Source: Bacteroides bouchesdurhonensis
Lineage (GTDB): Bacteria > Bacteroidota > Bacteroidia > Bacteroidales > Bacteroidaceae
Length of the DNA stretch: 64,000 bases
Assembly: GCF_900155865.1 (NCBI RefSeq)
Contig: NZ_LT707006.1
Span: 1,817,685 to 1,881,684, forward strand
Direction of reading: 5' to 3'
The notes beneath the pieces were generated by a model, which made no database searches, was not told where the DNA came from, and was given only the letters and a program-made list of their open reading frames with translations. Made by a program: the position numbers and the translations under genes. Shown piece after piece: positions 28,988 through 37,886 of this stretch (the stretch's first letter is position 1; each line of letters opens with the position of its first letter).

Positions 28988-30859
28988 ATGGAAAACTATA
29001 TTGTATCTGCTCGTAAATATCGTCCATCCACTTTTGAATCAGTGGTAGGGCAGCGGGCATTGACTACTACACTGAAGAATGCAATTGCTACACAGAAACT
29101 GGCTCATGCTTATTTGTTTTGCGGACCACGCGGAGTGGGCAAGACGACATGTGCACGAATTTTCGCCAAGACCATAAACTGTATGACACCTACTGCAGAT
29201 GGTGAGGCGTGTAACGAATGTGAATCTTGTGTTGCTTTCAATGAGCAGCGGTCATATAATATACACGAGCTTGATGCTGCTTCCAATAATTCGGTGGATG
29301 ATATTCGCCAGTTAGTGGAGCAAGTGCGTATTCCGCCACAGATTGGTAAGTATAAGGTTTATATCATTGATGAGGTTCATATGCTTTCAGCGTCTGCTTT
29401 TAATGCATTTCTGAAAACGTTGGAAGAACCACCCCGTCATGCAATCTTTATTCTTGCTACAACAGAGAAACATAAGATTCTTCCTACGATTCTTTCGCGT
29501 TGCCAGATTTATGATTTCAACCGGATCAGCGTTGAAGATACGGTGGAACATCTGTCGTATGTTGCTTCAAAGGAAGGAATTACGGCAGAGCCGGAAGCTT
29601 TAAACGTGATTGCTTTGAAAGCGGATGGAGGTATGCGTGATGCGTTGTCTATCTTCGATCAGGTAGTGAGTTTTACAGGCGGAAATATCACCTATAAAAG
29701 TGTGATTGAGAATCTCAATGTCCTGGATTATGAATATTACTTCCGTTTGACTGATTGTTTTTTGGAAAACAAGGTGAGTGATGCATTGTTGCTTTTCAAT
29801 GATGTGTTGAATAAGGGATTTGATGGAAGTCATTTTATTACAGGTCTTTCCTCGCATTTTCGTGATTTGTTGGTAAGCAAAGATCCTGCTACAATCTCGT
29901 TGTTAGAAGTAGGGGCCAGTATACGCCAACGTTATCAGGAACAGGCCCAGAAATGCCCGTTGCCTTTCTTATATCGTGCTATGAAGCTGTGCAATGATTG
30001 CGATTTAAATTATCGTGCCAGCAAGAACAAACGTTTGTTGGTTGAATTGACTTTGATACAGGTTGCACAACTTACTGCCGAAGGGGATGACGTGAGTGGT
30101 GGGCGTAGCCCTAAAAAGACTCTAAACCCCGTATTTACTCAGCCTGCTGTTGCTCAGCAACCGCAGGTTAATACCGCATCACCTGTCCGTCAGTCAGTAG
30201 TTCATTCAACTTCATCAACGGTTGGAACGAAAGCTTCTAACAATATTGCTACAACCCAACAACCACAGAGGACTGTAACAACAGTTGCAAATTCCGCAAC
30301 TCCTGCTGCGGGTACATCGAATGTCGCTTCTCAGGGGGCAGGGATCTCACCTATAGTTAGAGAGGAGAAGAAGATTCCAGTAATGAAGATGTCGAGTTTG
30401 GGGGTATCTATCAAACATCCTCAACGGGAGCAGATGACTCAAAATGTAACTACTACCAGTGTTACTAATGTTCAAGTGCAACCGGAAGAGGATTTTATAT
30501 TCAACGATCGGGATTTGAATTATTATTGGCAGGAATATGCCGGACAGTTACCTAAAGAACAAGTAGCTATTGCTAAGCGTATGCAAGGACTTCGTCCTAT
30601 GCTAATAGGCAATTCGACTTCTTTTGAAGTAGTAGTTGATAATGAGATTGCTGCTAGGGATTTTACAGCTATGATTCCTGAAATTCAAGATTATCTTCGT
30701 AGAGGTCTGAAGAATAGTAAAGTGTTGATGACTGTACGGGTAAGTGCACCCACTGAGACGGTTCGAGCTGTAGGGCGCGTTGAAAAGTTCCAGATGATGG
30801 CGCAAAAGAATCAAGCATTAATGCAATTAAAAGATGAGTTTGGACTGGAGCTTTATTAG
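28988..30859 (+). CDS. dnaX: DNA polymerase III subunit gamma/tau
   Basis: A 623-residue clamp-loader ATPase that assembles the sliding clamp at replication forks. Walker A GPRGVGKT is at 46-53. The zinc module uses Cys65, Cys75, Cys78 and Cys81. The DEVHML Walker B and 'LSRCQIYDF' (SRC arginine-finger motif) follow, so AAA+ domains I-II span about 1-240 and the collar domain III about 240-370. From about 375 to 500 is a Thr/Gln/Ser/Val-rich, low-complexity linker, then a tau-like C-terminal domain (about 505-623, 'FNDRDLNYYWQEYAGQLPKE'). I looked for a slippery A-run of the E. coli frameshift type and saw none obvious. Confidence 0.96.
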   Translation: MENYIVSARKYRPSTFESVVGQRALTTTLKNAIATQKLAHAYLFCGPRGVGKTTCARIFAKTINCMTPTADGEACNECESCVAFNEQRSYNIHELDAASNNSVDDIRQLVEQVRIPPQIGKYKVYIIDEVHMLSASAFNAFLKTLEEPPRHAIFILATTEKHKILPTILSRCQIYDFNRISVEDTVEHLSYVASKEGITAEPEALNVIALKADGGMRDALSIFDQVVSFTGGNITYKSVIENLNVLDYEYYFRLTDCFLENKVSDALLLFNDVLNKGFDGSHFITGLSSHFRDLLVSKDPATISLLEVGASIRQRYQEQAQKCPLPFLYRAMKLCNDCDLNYRASKNKRLLVELTLIQVAQLTAEGDDVSGGRSPKKTLNPVFTQPAVAQQPQVNTASPVRQSVVHSTSSTVGTKASNNIATTQQPQRTVTTVANSATPAAGTSNVASQGAGISPIVREEKKIPVMKMSSLGVSIKHPQREQMTQNVTTTSVTNVQVQPEEDFIFNDRDLNYYWQEYAGQLPKEQVAIAKRMQGLRPMLIGNSTSFEVVVDNEIAARDFTAMIPEIQDYLRRGLKNSKVLMTVRVSAPTETVRAVGRVEKFQMMAQKNQALMQLKDEFGLELY

Positions 30860-30930
30860 TATATTAAGGCTTGATATGTTAAAGAAGAATATTTGAATAA
30901 TGAGTTGGGAAAGAGCGAACTTCTAATAGT

Positions 30931-30982
30931 AGATACGGATGATATAAAACTTCATGTTTTAAGTTTTATATCATCCGTATCT
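30931..30982. repeat. Perfect 22-bp inverted repeat between convergent dnaX and pspC genes
   Basis: Arms 30931-30952 and 30961-30982 are perfect reverse complements (AGATACGGATGATATAAAAC begins the left arm), with an 8-nt loop CATGTTTT. It lies between two convergent genes, so a bidirectional terminator is the simplest reading. However, neither side has a proper T-run (ctAAAAGAT follows on the plus strand), and the stem is unusually long and perfect. Confidence 0.75.
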
Positions 30983-31029
30983 AAAAGATAATAAATATCT
31001 GCTTTTACATTCTTACTCTATCTGGTGGA

Positions 31030-31269
31030 TTATTTTTCATTATGTATTCGTTCATTCATACGATCCTTGTATCCGTCACTAGGTCTTTTCCCCGGCATAA
31101 TAATCCATAGGATAATATATATAATTACTCCGGCAAAAGCAGTAAAGAAAGTTACTAATACATAGACTATTCTTAGCAAGGTGGTATCCCAGCCAAAATA
31201 TTCAGCAATTCCTGCGCATACACCTGCAATCATTCGATTGGAAGAGCGGGTTAATTTTTTATTTTCCAT
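31030..31269 (-). CDS. PspC-domain envelope stress protein
   Basis: A 79-residue membrane protein. The PspC domain fills most of it: 'KLTRSSNRMIAGVCAGIAEY', then 'FGWDTTLLRIVYVLVTFFTA' and 'FAGVIIYIILWIIMPGKRPS', with two hydrophobic segments. In enterobacteria PspC senses envelope stress with PspB; in Bacteroidetes short stand-alone PspC proteins like this are common and their role is not settled. It lies in a single-gene unit with a long AT-rich upstream region. Confidence 0.88.
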   Translation of the reverse strand: MENKKLTRSSNRMIAGVCAGIAEYFGWDTTLLRIVYVLVTFFTAFAGVIIYIILWIIMPGKRPSDGYKDRMNERIHNEK

Positions 31270-31435
31270 AATTTTTATTTTTCTAGTTTATAGTCTTATA
31301 TGTTTTTTCGTTATATCTGTTTTTGATAAACCAATAAATGAAGAAATTTTAATGATTTAATTGTACCTTTTTTTATTGAGTCCTTAATCTCATCCTTCTT
31401 GATTTCTTTTAATAGTTGATACACTTGTTCGATTA

Positions 31436-31473
31436 ACTTTAAAATCTATTGATACTTTAATAGATTTTAAAGT
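31436..31473. repeat. 15-bp perfect inverted repeat in the putative pspC leader
   Basis: ACTTTAAAATCTATT (31436-31450) and AATAGATTTTAAAGT (31459-31473) with loop GATACTTT. With the minus-strand -7 at 31482-31489, a transcript would begin near 31475, so this hairpin would form its very 5' end. Confidence 0.6.
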
Positions 31474-31481
31474 GGTTAATG

Positions 31482-31489
31482 CAAATATA
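31482..31489 (-). promoter_or_regulatory. Possible minus-strand -7 element for pspC
   Basis: Reads TATATTTG on the minus strand (TAnnTTTG). No CAAA (-33 complement) at the proper spacing, so moderate support only. Confidence 0.35.
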
Positions 31490-31664
31490 ATAAAACTATC
31501 TGAGAAACGATAGATATACTTCAACTAAATATAGTATCTAATAAATAGATACAGTGTAAAAGTACAGCAACCAAGAGTATGGTGAGGGTTTAATTTAGGA
31601 AACTATTAGGAAACAAGAGTCCTGATTAAGACTAAATTGTGGGGTAAAAGTGTTATCCGTTTAA

Positions 31665-31701
31665 AAAGGAAAACCCTTATAAGTACTTGACTTATAAGGG
31701 T
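31665..31701 (-). terminator. Rho-independent terminator after tRNA-His
   Basis: ACCCTTATAAGT (31673-31684) and ACTTATAAGGGT (31690-31701) form a perfect 12-bp stem with a 5-nt loop. On the minus strand it is followed by TTTTCCTTTTT and lies 7 bases after the tRNA end. Confidence 0.85.
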
Positions 31702-31708
31702 CTCTTTG

Positions 31709-31782
31709 GGTGGAAGATGGGACTCGAACCCACGACATTCAGAACCACAATCTGACGCTCTAACCAACTGAACTACATCCAC
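31709..31782 (-). tRNA. tRNA-His (anticodon GTG)
   Basis: Folds as a full cloverleaf on the minus strand: acceptor GTGGATG/CTTCCAC with one T-T mismatch at 6:67, D arm starting TAGTTC, anticodon loop with GTG (31746-31748), T loop TTCGAGT with stem GTGGG/CCCAT. A G at 31783 provides the G-1 that marks histidine tRNA, facing C73 (31709). The 3' CCA is not fully encoded (CA then A). A terminator follows. Confidence 0.96.
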
Positions 31783-31844
31783 CATGTTTGCGTTTCTCTA
31801 ACGCGGTGCAAAGATAGATATAATCTTTAAATCTCCAAAAAAAA

Positions 31845-33011
31845 CTACTCTTTTTTTTCGTAGAAAAAGTATTCTTTTATTCCCCGATTATGCTTGGTGA
31901 ATAGGTTTCGTGCATCATTTGTGAAGATTTTCAATGAATTACGAGTATTTATAGGAATTGAGTCTATAGGCATATTGACGGGATATAATTGATGATTTTT
32001 TTTCCCAGATTGTGTGGGACGGGCTGTCCATACCAAACTGTATTCGCAATTATTGAGACGTGTGGTACTATCTTTCACCAATTCCATCTTGACCATTAAT
32101 CCTCCGTCTGTACGGCGGGCTGACATGTTGGAAATATAATTACCTAATGAGTAAACAACGAGATTTCTTTCATTGGTAAGGCTGTCCTCACGTACTTCTA
32201 TTGGCTGTACGACGTGTGGATGCGAACCAATGATATGATTCACACCTTTTTGAAGCATCCAATCAGCAAGGAATTTTTGTTGTTTGTTGGGGAGCGATTG
32301 ATATTCTTCTCCCCAATGCATACAAGCGATAATTACATCCGGATGTAATGTTTTGCAAGTATCAATATCCTTGGTGATGATAGTTGTATCGATATAATTT
32401 ACGATATTGGGTGGAGTAACAGAAATTCCATTAGTTCCATAAGTATAGTTGAGTAGTGCTATACGAATACCGTTCTTCTCCAATATAAGTGGATATTTTT
32501 TTGCCCGTTCTTCATTATTGATATAAGTACCTGCATGAGGAATATTCAGAGAATCAATGAGGCGTATAGTACGTTCCAGACCCTTTTGACTACGGTCGAG
32601 GCTGTGGTTATTGGCAGTAACGAGAACATTGAAACCTGCTTCATGAATAGCTGAGAGATATTCGTCCGGAGCACTGAAGGCAGGATAACCTTTATAAGGT
32701 TTACCTCCTAAAGTAACTTCCAAATTGGCTACGGCAAAATCTGCTCTACCTATCTCTTCTTTGACATATTCGAAATACGAGGAATAATCGTACCCTTTGA
32801 AGCCTTTAGCTGCATATGCTGCATTTATTTGCCCTTGATGTTGCATGAGGTCTCCTACGAAAAGTAGTCGGACTGTGTCGGTAGGTGATATCCTATCAGA
32901 AATAGAAAGACTGTCCAGAGAAATGTCATCCCCAGATTCTCTCTTTGTCTGCGACTGTGAAGTACAGGACAAAGAGAGTAAAATTATCATCAGAAACCCA
33001 ATCTGTTTCAT
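31845..33011 (-). CDS. CapA-family (PGA_cap metallophosphatase-like) lipoprotein
   Basis: A 388-residue protein. ATG 33011 gives '[16 protein letters not shown]', a lipoprotein signal with Cys16; a frame extension upstream only reads into folD. The CapA domain fills the protein: '[20 protein letters not shown]' (metal-binding Gly-Asp), '[20 protein letters not shown]', '[20 protein letters not shown]', '[15 protein letters not shown]' and '[13 protein letters not shown]'. The family is named for poly-gamma-glutamate synthesis in Bacillus, but members are calcineurin-like phosphoesterases and most have no known substrate. The ATG overlaps the folD stop by four bases, so it is coupled to folD. 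Confidence 0.88.
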   Translation of the reverse strand: MKQIGFLMIILLSLSCTSQSQTKRESGDDISLDSLSISDRISPTDTVRLLFVGDLMQHQGQINAAYAAKGFKGYDYSSYFEYVKEEIGRADFAVANLEVTLGGKPYKGYPAFSAPDEYLSAIHEAGFNVLVTANNHSLDRSQKGLERTIRLIDSLNIPHAGTYINNEERAKKYPLILEKNGIRIALLNYTYGTNGISVTPPNIVNYIDTTIITKDIDTCKTLHPDVIIACMHWGEEYQSLPNKQQKFLADWMLQKGVNHIIGSHPHVVQPIEVREDSLTNERNLVVYSLGNYISNMSARRTDGGLMVKMELVKDSTTRLNNCEYSLVWTARPTQSGKKNHQLYPVNMPIDSIPINTRNSLKIFTNDARNLFTKHNRGIKEYFFYEKKE

Positions 33012-33889
33012 TGGTAAATAGCTTTCTTTCCAGCTAAAAGTGTATTCTTCATGAGTGATACGATTGTCATCGGACCCACTCCACCCGGAACGGGAGTGAT
33101 GTAAGAACATTTAGGTGCCACTTCATCGAATTTCACATCGCCGGTTAATTTGAAACCGGACTTTTTGGTAGCATCCGGAACACGAGTTGTACCTACGTCG
33201 ATTACAACTGCGCCCTCTTTTACCATTTCTTCTTTTACAAAATTGGGTTGTCCTAAGGCAGCAATAATAATATCAGCTTCCTGGCATTCTTTTATCAGAT
33301 CTTTACTGCGACTATGACATACGGTGACAGTAGCATCGCCCGGATATGCTTTTTGCATCATTAGTGCCGCCATTGGTTTACCAACGATGTTACTGCGTCC
33401 AAGTACGACACATTTCTTCCCGGAAGTCTCTATCTGATAACGTTTCAACAGTTCAAGGATACCATTAGGAGTAGCGGATACATAGCAGGGAAGACCGATA
33501 GACATACGTCCTACGTTGATAGGATGGAACCCGTCTACGTCTTTACGGTAATCAATTGTTTCGATCACTTTCTGTTCAGAAATATGTTTCGGCAACGGAA
33601 GTTGTACAATAAATCCGTCTATGTCGTCATCTTCGTTCAGTTCACGAACTTTTGCCAACAGTTCTTCTTCGGTTACATCACTTTCGTAACGGATGAGTGA
33701 AGATTTAAATCCACATACTTCGCAAGCTTTTACTTTGGCTGCCACATATGTCTCGCTGCCACCGTCGTGTCCTACAAGAATGGCCGCCAGATGCGGACGC
33801 TTACCGCCATGGGCTACGATCTCTGCCACTTCGGCCGCAATCTCTTGTTTTACTTGTTCGGAAATAGCTTTTCCGTCTATTAATGTCAT
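33008..33889 (-). CDS. folD: Bifunctional methylene-THF dehydrogenase / methenyl-THF cyclohydrolase
   Basis: A 293-residue cytoplasmic enzyme of one-carbon metabolism. Signature segments: '[20 protein letters not shown]' (catalytic Tyr-x-x-x-Lys), '[12 protein letters not shown]', '[13 protein letters not shown]', the NADP-binding '[17 protein letters not shown]', and '[20 protein letters not shown]' near the C-terminus. It interconverts methylene- and formyl-THF for purine and formyl-Met synthesis. The length matches FolD of other bacteria (about 290). The next gene overlaps by four bases. Confidence 0.97.
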   Translation of the reverse strand: MTLIDGKAISEQVKQEIAAEVAEIVAHGGKRPHLAAILVGHDGGSETYVAAKVKACEVCGFKSSLIRYESDVTEEELLAKVRELNEDDDIDGFIVQLPLPKHISEQKVIETIDYRKDVDGFHPINVGRMSIGLPCYVSATPNGILELLKRYQIETSGKKCVVLGRSNIVGKPMAALMMQKAYPGDATVTVCHSRSKDLIKECQEADIIIAALGQPNFVKEEMVKEGAVVIDVGTTRVPDATKKSGFKLTGDVKFDEVAPKCSYITPVPGGVGPMTIVSLMKNTLLAGKKAIYQ

Positions 33890-34073
33890 ATTCTTTATTT
33901 ATTATGGTTTTAAAACTTTTTCTGCTTTTGCTGTGATTCTCTCCATGCCTTTTTGTTGTACACCTAAAACATAGTCTAAAATAACTATTCATTTCATCTT
34001 ATAAAGTACTATCGTTTTTGGGATGATGGACAAAAATAGGATATTTTGTCGAACCCGGCAATCTTTCGGACAT

Positions 34074-34103
34074 AAAAAAAGAGGAAGCCGAAGTTTCCTC
34101 TTT
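34074..34103 (-). terminator. Rho-independent terminator after the DUF4886 gene
   Basis: AAAGAGGAA (34078-34086) pairs with TTCCTCTTT (34095-34103), followed on the minus strand by a run of seven T (34074-34080). It is 18 bases past the stop of the minus-strand gene. Confidence 0.85.
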
Positions 34104-34120
34104 GTATTATCATTTCTTTA

Positions 34121-34951
34121 TCACTTTATTTTCGTTACTTTGTCAGGATGACGAACTGAATAGTGAGCAGCTTTCTGAGCGATAAGAGCTTCTTCCTCAC
34201 TGACATCTTTCGGTCTGAATTTTTTCCCAACAGCTTTTTGTCTTGTTATTTTCTCAAGCCAGGTACAAGCTGCTATATAACGCCCTAATCCGTAGGTGAG
34301 ATGATACCCGTCACGATTGAAGTTATCACCTATAAAGCTTGTACGTGCATTCTGTATAGCTGTTCCGGCAGGAATGATCATGCAAAATTCCTTATGCTGT
34401 TTCTTTGATAGATTAGTAGCTTCTACTATCTTCTTAAACATCTGTAACTGATCCTTGCCATATTTGTGGAATCCTCCATGATCAGAATTTTGTGGGTAAG
34501 CCCAAGTCCTGTGTAGAGCATATTTCACTTTGGGATTGCGTACATGCTGTTTTACATATTCCAATAGACGAGTCAACCAAGGTTCGTAGGTAGGATAATC
34601 ACCGCTATCCTGGCTTACTTGTTGGAATGTTATATAATCCCATTCCTCATCTTGAATACATTCCAGTAAAGTTTTTCTTTGATTACTGTTCTTCCCGCCT
34701 ACTACTTTATGATATTCGAATACAGGTTTGTTCTTTTCAACTGCTTTCCAATGTGATTCAAAACCTTGTCCGCCTCGATAAGCGTTTCCAATAACCAGGC
34801 TGTCACCGCCTTCAGCTGCCAATTCGTATAAATATTGTTCTATTGCATCAGCCGAAAAGCTGTTGCCAATAGCTAGTATTTTTATAACTTTTGCCTGAGC
34901 AGAAAAGGAGATTGACAGACCTATCAATAAAAGTAAAATTAGTTTCTTCAC
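34121..34951 (-). CDS. Secreted DUF4886 (SGNH-hydrolase-like) protein
   Basis: A 276-residue protein with a signal peptide (about 1-20, 'LILLLLIGLSISFSAQAK'). The body reads 'ILAIGNSFSADAIEQYLYEL', a GNSFS block resembling the GDS motif of SGNH hydrolases with Ser as possible nucleophile, then 'WDYITFQQVSQDSGDY' and 'NRDGYHLTYGLGRYIAAC' where Asp-x-x-His could complete the triad. DUF4886 is frequent in Bacteroides and often found near glycan genes; a carbohydrate esterase is plausible but unproven. It lies 45 bases after ffh on the same strand and ends in a good terminator. Confidence 0.83.
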   Translation of the reverse strand: MKKLILLLLIGLSISFSAQAKVIKILAIGNSFSADAIEQYLYELAAEGGDSLVIGNAYRGGQGFESHWKAVEKNKPVFEYHKVVGGKNSNQRKTLLECIQDEEWDYITFQQVSQDSGDYPTYEPWLTRLLEYVKQHVRNPKVKYALHRTWAYPQNSDHGGFHKYGKDQLQMFKKIVEATNLSKKQHKEFCMIIPAGTAIQNARTSFIGDNFNRDGYHLTYGLGRYIAACTWLEKITRQKAVGKKFRPKDVSEEEALIAQKAAHYSVRHPDKVTKIK

Positions 34952-34996
34952 TATTATCTTTCCTGTTTTTTACTTCAATTCTATCAGATAAAAAGT

Positions 34997-36319
34997 TTAT
35001 CGTTTCATCTTAGGCATCATTTTACCCATTTTGCTGCTGGTTACCATCTTCATCATCTTACGAGTCTGGTCAAACTGTTTCAGCAGACGGTTGACTTCCT
35101 GAATAGTCGTTCCGCTACCTTTAGCAATACGAGTGCGACGTGAACCATTCAGAATTTCAGGATTGGAACGTTCTGCCGGAGTCATTGAATAGATGATCGC
35201 TTCAATACTCTTAAAGGCATTATCATCAATATCAATATCTTTAATAGCTTTACCCACTCCCGGAATCATAGAGGCAAGATCTTTCAAATTACCCATCTTC
35301 TTGATTTGAGCGATTTGGCTGAGGAAGTCGTTGAAGTCAAACTGATTCTTAGCAATCTTTTTCTGCAAGCGTTTTGCTTCTTCTTCATCATATTGTTCCT
35401 GAGCACGTTCTACCAAAGATACGATATCACCCATACCGAGGATACGGTCTGCCATACGTGCCGGGTGGAACTGGTCGATTGCATCCAGCTTTTCGCCCGT
35501 ACCTACAAACTTGATCGGCTTATTGACTACCGAACGGATGGAAAGAGCCGCACCACCACGAGTATCACCATCGAGTTTAGTCAATACCACACCATTGAAG
35601 TCCAAGCGTTCATTAAATTCTTTAGCAGTATTTACTGCATCCTGTCCTGTCATGGAGTCTACCACGAACAAGATTTCGTTCGGATTGATAGCTTCCTTAA
35701 TAGCAGCAATCTCGTTCATCATCTGTTCGTCTACTGCCAGACGTCCGGCAGTATCGACGATGACTAGGTCATATCCTTTGGCTTTAGCTTCCTGAATAGC
35801 GTGTTGAGCAATTTCTACCGGGTTCTTGCTATCGAGTTCGCAGTACATAGGAACTTCGATCTGTTCAGCAAGTACACGCAACTGTTCGATAGCTGCCGGA
35901 CGGTAAACGTCACACGCAACCAGTAACGGTTTACGATTCTTTTTGGTCTTCAGCATACGTGCCAACTTACCGGAGAAGGTCGTTTTACCAGAACCCTGCA
36001 GACCGGACATCAAGATAACCGCCGGGCGGGCATTAATGTCAATTTCAGCAGTTTCTCCACCCATCAACTGAGTAAGTTCATCATGTACGATTTTTACCAT
36101 CAACTGACTTGGCTTCACAGCAGTAAGCACATTCTGACCGATAGCTTTCTCCTTCACTGTATCCGTGAAACCTTTCGCAACTTTATAGTTTACGTCGGCA
36201 TCGAGCAATGCTTTGCGTACATCTTTCAGCGTTTCTGCTACGTTGATCTCGGTGATTTTGCCTTCACCTTTCAGAATCTTAAATGACCGTTCTAGTCTCT
36301 CACTTAAATTATCGAACAT
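34997..36319 (-). CDS. ffh: Signal recognition particle protein Ffh (SRP54)
   Basis: A 440-residue GTPase that binds 4.5S RNA and the signal sequences of nascent membrane proteins and delivers them to FtsY. N domain about 1-90; G domain about 98-295 with P-loop GLQGSGKTT at 106-114, 'VDTAGRL' and 'LTKLDGDTRGGAALSI'; M domain about 325-440 rich in Met ('MTPAERSNPEILNGSRRTRI', 'MMKMVTSSKMGKMMPKMKR'). The length is slightly below the E. coli 453. A minus-strand TAAATTTG at 36356-36363 may be its promoter. Confidence 0.97.
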   Translation of the reverse strand: MFDNLSERLERSFKILKGEGKITEINVAETLKDVRKALLDADVNYKVAKGFTDTVKEKAIGQNVLTAVKPSQLMVKIVHDELTQLMGGETAEIDINARPAVILMSGLQGSGKTTFSGKLARMLKTKKNRKPLLVACDVYRPAAIEQLRVLAEQIEVPMYCELDSKNPVEIAQHAIQEAKAKGYDLVIVDTAGRLAVDEQMMNEIAAIKEAINPNEILFVVDSMTGQDAVNTAKEFNERLDFNGVVLTKLDGDTRGGAALSIRSVVNKPIKFVGTGEKLDAIDQFHPARMADRILGMGDIVSLVERAQEQYDEEEAKRLQKKIAKNQFDFNDFLSQIAQIKKMGNLKDLASMIPGVGKAIKDIDIDDNAFKSIEAIIYSMTPAERSNPEILNGSRRTRIAKGSGTTIQEVNRLLKQFDQTRKMMKMVTSSKMGKMMPKMKR

Positions 36320-36379
36320 ATTTATTTTTTATTACTTATTACTAAATTAAGGCTGCAAATTTACAAAAATCTCTTGTAT

Positions 36380-37702
36380 TTATATCTTTTTATTCTGCCA
36401 TTTTGCTTTTTTGAGGTAAATATAACTCGTCACTAATAATAAGGTATAGTACACAATCTCGATTGTAAAACAGATTTCGATAGGAGCCTTCAGCCACATT
36501 CCGATAAAAATAATGTATGAACCATAAATGGCAATTGTGATGGTTTCGAGCAATAGGGCGGCTTGTGTGTTTCCCGTACCTGAGATTCCATTGAATATGA
36601 TGTTTGCTACCGAAGCAATAAGCATAGCACAGCAAATCACGTAGACGGAAGGTACGGATTCTGCGATCAATGCTGCTTCACTGGTATAAATAGAAAGCAG
36701 GAACTGTGGAAATAGGACCGATAAAACAACTAATCCCAGCATGATAAAGAATGAGAAGCGGGCTATTCTTTTTATAAGTGGCATTACATACTGAATGCCT
36801 CCTGCACCGATAGCGTTGCTGACCAGGCTATTGGTAGTTGTAGCCAGTGCATTGACCGGAATCAATAGTACAATATAAATACTTCGCACGATATTAGCGA
36901 TTGCCAATTCTCGTTGCCCCAATCGTTCCACAGCAACAAAGAAGATAAACCAGGTAGCCATGGAAAGAAAATATTGAAGCATTGTATAACAAGAGATACT
37001 GAGAATTCGCATCAGCAATGAAAAGTCGAAAGTGCGTAAGCGATTCAGTCCGTATTTTTTCAGATCGACAGTGATATAAGTATAAATAAGGAAGAAAAGA
37101 ATAGATGAGGCTTCTGCCAATACCGAAGCGATGGCAGCTCCTTTGATACCCATTTCCGGGAAACCAAGTTTCCCGAAAATGAGGATATAGTCAAGTACGA
37201 CATTGGTAAATGCCATAACGATCGCATTGATGGTTAGTACTTTAGTACGTGTGATACCTATATAAAGAGCCCGGAACATGACATTGACGAACGAGAAAAA
37301 GAATCCGTAAATACGCCAGTCCAGAAATTCCATCGTTCCTTCGTAAATGGATTCGGAAGAAACTAACAAACGCATGATATTTCCACCGAAGGCTTGGGTA
37401 AAGCCGAACAACAGTAATGCTGTGATTAACAGGAATATGATTCCCTGAATCATCACCGGACCGACATCAGAGTAACGTTCCTCACCATTACGTCGGGCAA
37501 TGACAATCTGTGACCCGATACTGAAACCGAATGCAATTGTAAATACACATATATAAAAAAGTCCCCCCATAGCAGAAGCTCCCAAGGCAACTTCTCCTAC
37601 ATGCCCAAGGAATGCTGTATCGGTGACATTAATGACATTTTGCGCCAGTAAACTGAGTAAAATGGGGTAACTGACACTCCAAATCTGTTTGTTGGTATAC
37701 AT
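36380..37702 (-). CDS. MATE-family multidrug/solute efflux transporter
   Basis: A 440-residue inner-membrane protein with about 12 hydrophobic segments. MatE family marks: 'SYPILLSLLAQNVINVTDTA', 'FLGHVGEVALGASAMGGLFY', 'GFSIGSQIVIARRNGEERYS' in the first half and a second similar half after about residue 230. It exports cationic compounds in exchange for Na+ or H+; the natural substrate is unknown. A perfect minus-strand TATCTTTG sits at 37729-37736, 27 bases from the ATG. It lies 60 bases upstream of ffh. Confidence 0.92.
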   Translation of the reverse strand: MYTNKQIWSVSYPILLSLLAQNVINVTDTAFLGHVGEVALGASAMGGLFYICVFTIAFGFSIGSQIVIARRNGEERYSDVGPVMIQGIIFLLITALLLFGFTQAFGGNIMRLLVSSESIYEGTMEFLDWRIYGFFFSFVNVMFRALYIGITRTKVLTINAIVMAFTNVVLDYILIFGKLGFPEMGIKGAAIASVLAEASSILFFLIYTYITVDLKKYGLNRLRTFDFSLLMRILSISCYTMLQYFLSMATWFIFFVAVERLGQRELAIANIVRSIYIVLLIPVNALATTTNSLVSNAIGAGGIQYVMPLIKRIARFSFFIMLGLVVLSVLFPQFLLSIYTSEAALIAESVPSVYVICCAMLIASVANIIFNGISGTGNTQAALLLETITIAIYGSYIIFIGMWLKAPIEICFTIEIVYYTLLLVTSYIYLKKAKWQNKKI

Positions 37703-37728
37703 AATTAAGTGTTTAAGTTTGCATTTTG

Positions 37729-37736
37729 CAAAGATA
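37729..37736 (-). promoter_or_regulatory. -7 promoter element for the MATE transporter gene
   Basis: TATCTTTG on the minus strand, with start expected near 37722 and a leader of about 20 nt to ATG 37702. Confidence 0.6.
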
Positions 37737-37820
37737 GTGCTTTATTCTGATATCTTGATCAGTGTTGATGATAAACGGTATTATGCTTGATGCAACGATA
37801 AGGTAACATTATACACAATA

Positions 37821-37848
37821 AGGGCAATGGATTTTTGTCCATTGCCCT
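37821..37848 (-). terminator. Probable terminator hairpin after rho
   Basis: AGGGCAATGGA (37821-37831) and TCCATTGCCCT (37838-37848) form a perfect 11-bp stem with a 6-nt loop. It lies 39 bases past the rho stop. On the minus strand the following sequence TTATTGTG is a poor T-tract, so termination may be partial or serve mainly as an RNA 3' end stabiliser. Confidence 0.65.
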
Positions 37849-37886
37849 ATACTGTTCTTGCTATACTGTTGATGAAAATTCGTGGA

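Larger units (their letters stand above)
31270..31664. other. Non-coding AT-rich region upstream of pspC
   Basis: About 395 bases with no credible gene on either strand. It contains a 15-bp perfect inverted repeat (31436-31473) and a minus-strand TATATTTG (31482-31489) that could be the pspC promoter, giving a leader of about 200 nt. The remainder is AT-rich with no recognised RNA family. Confidence 0.6.

Noticed and set aside
33012..33110. N-terminal extension of the CapA-like protein
   Set aside because: The extension lies inside folD in another frame; ATG 33011 overlaps the folD stop by four bases and starts a proper lipoprotein signal peptide.
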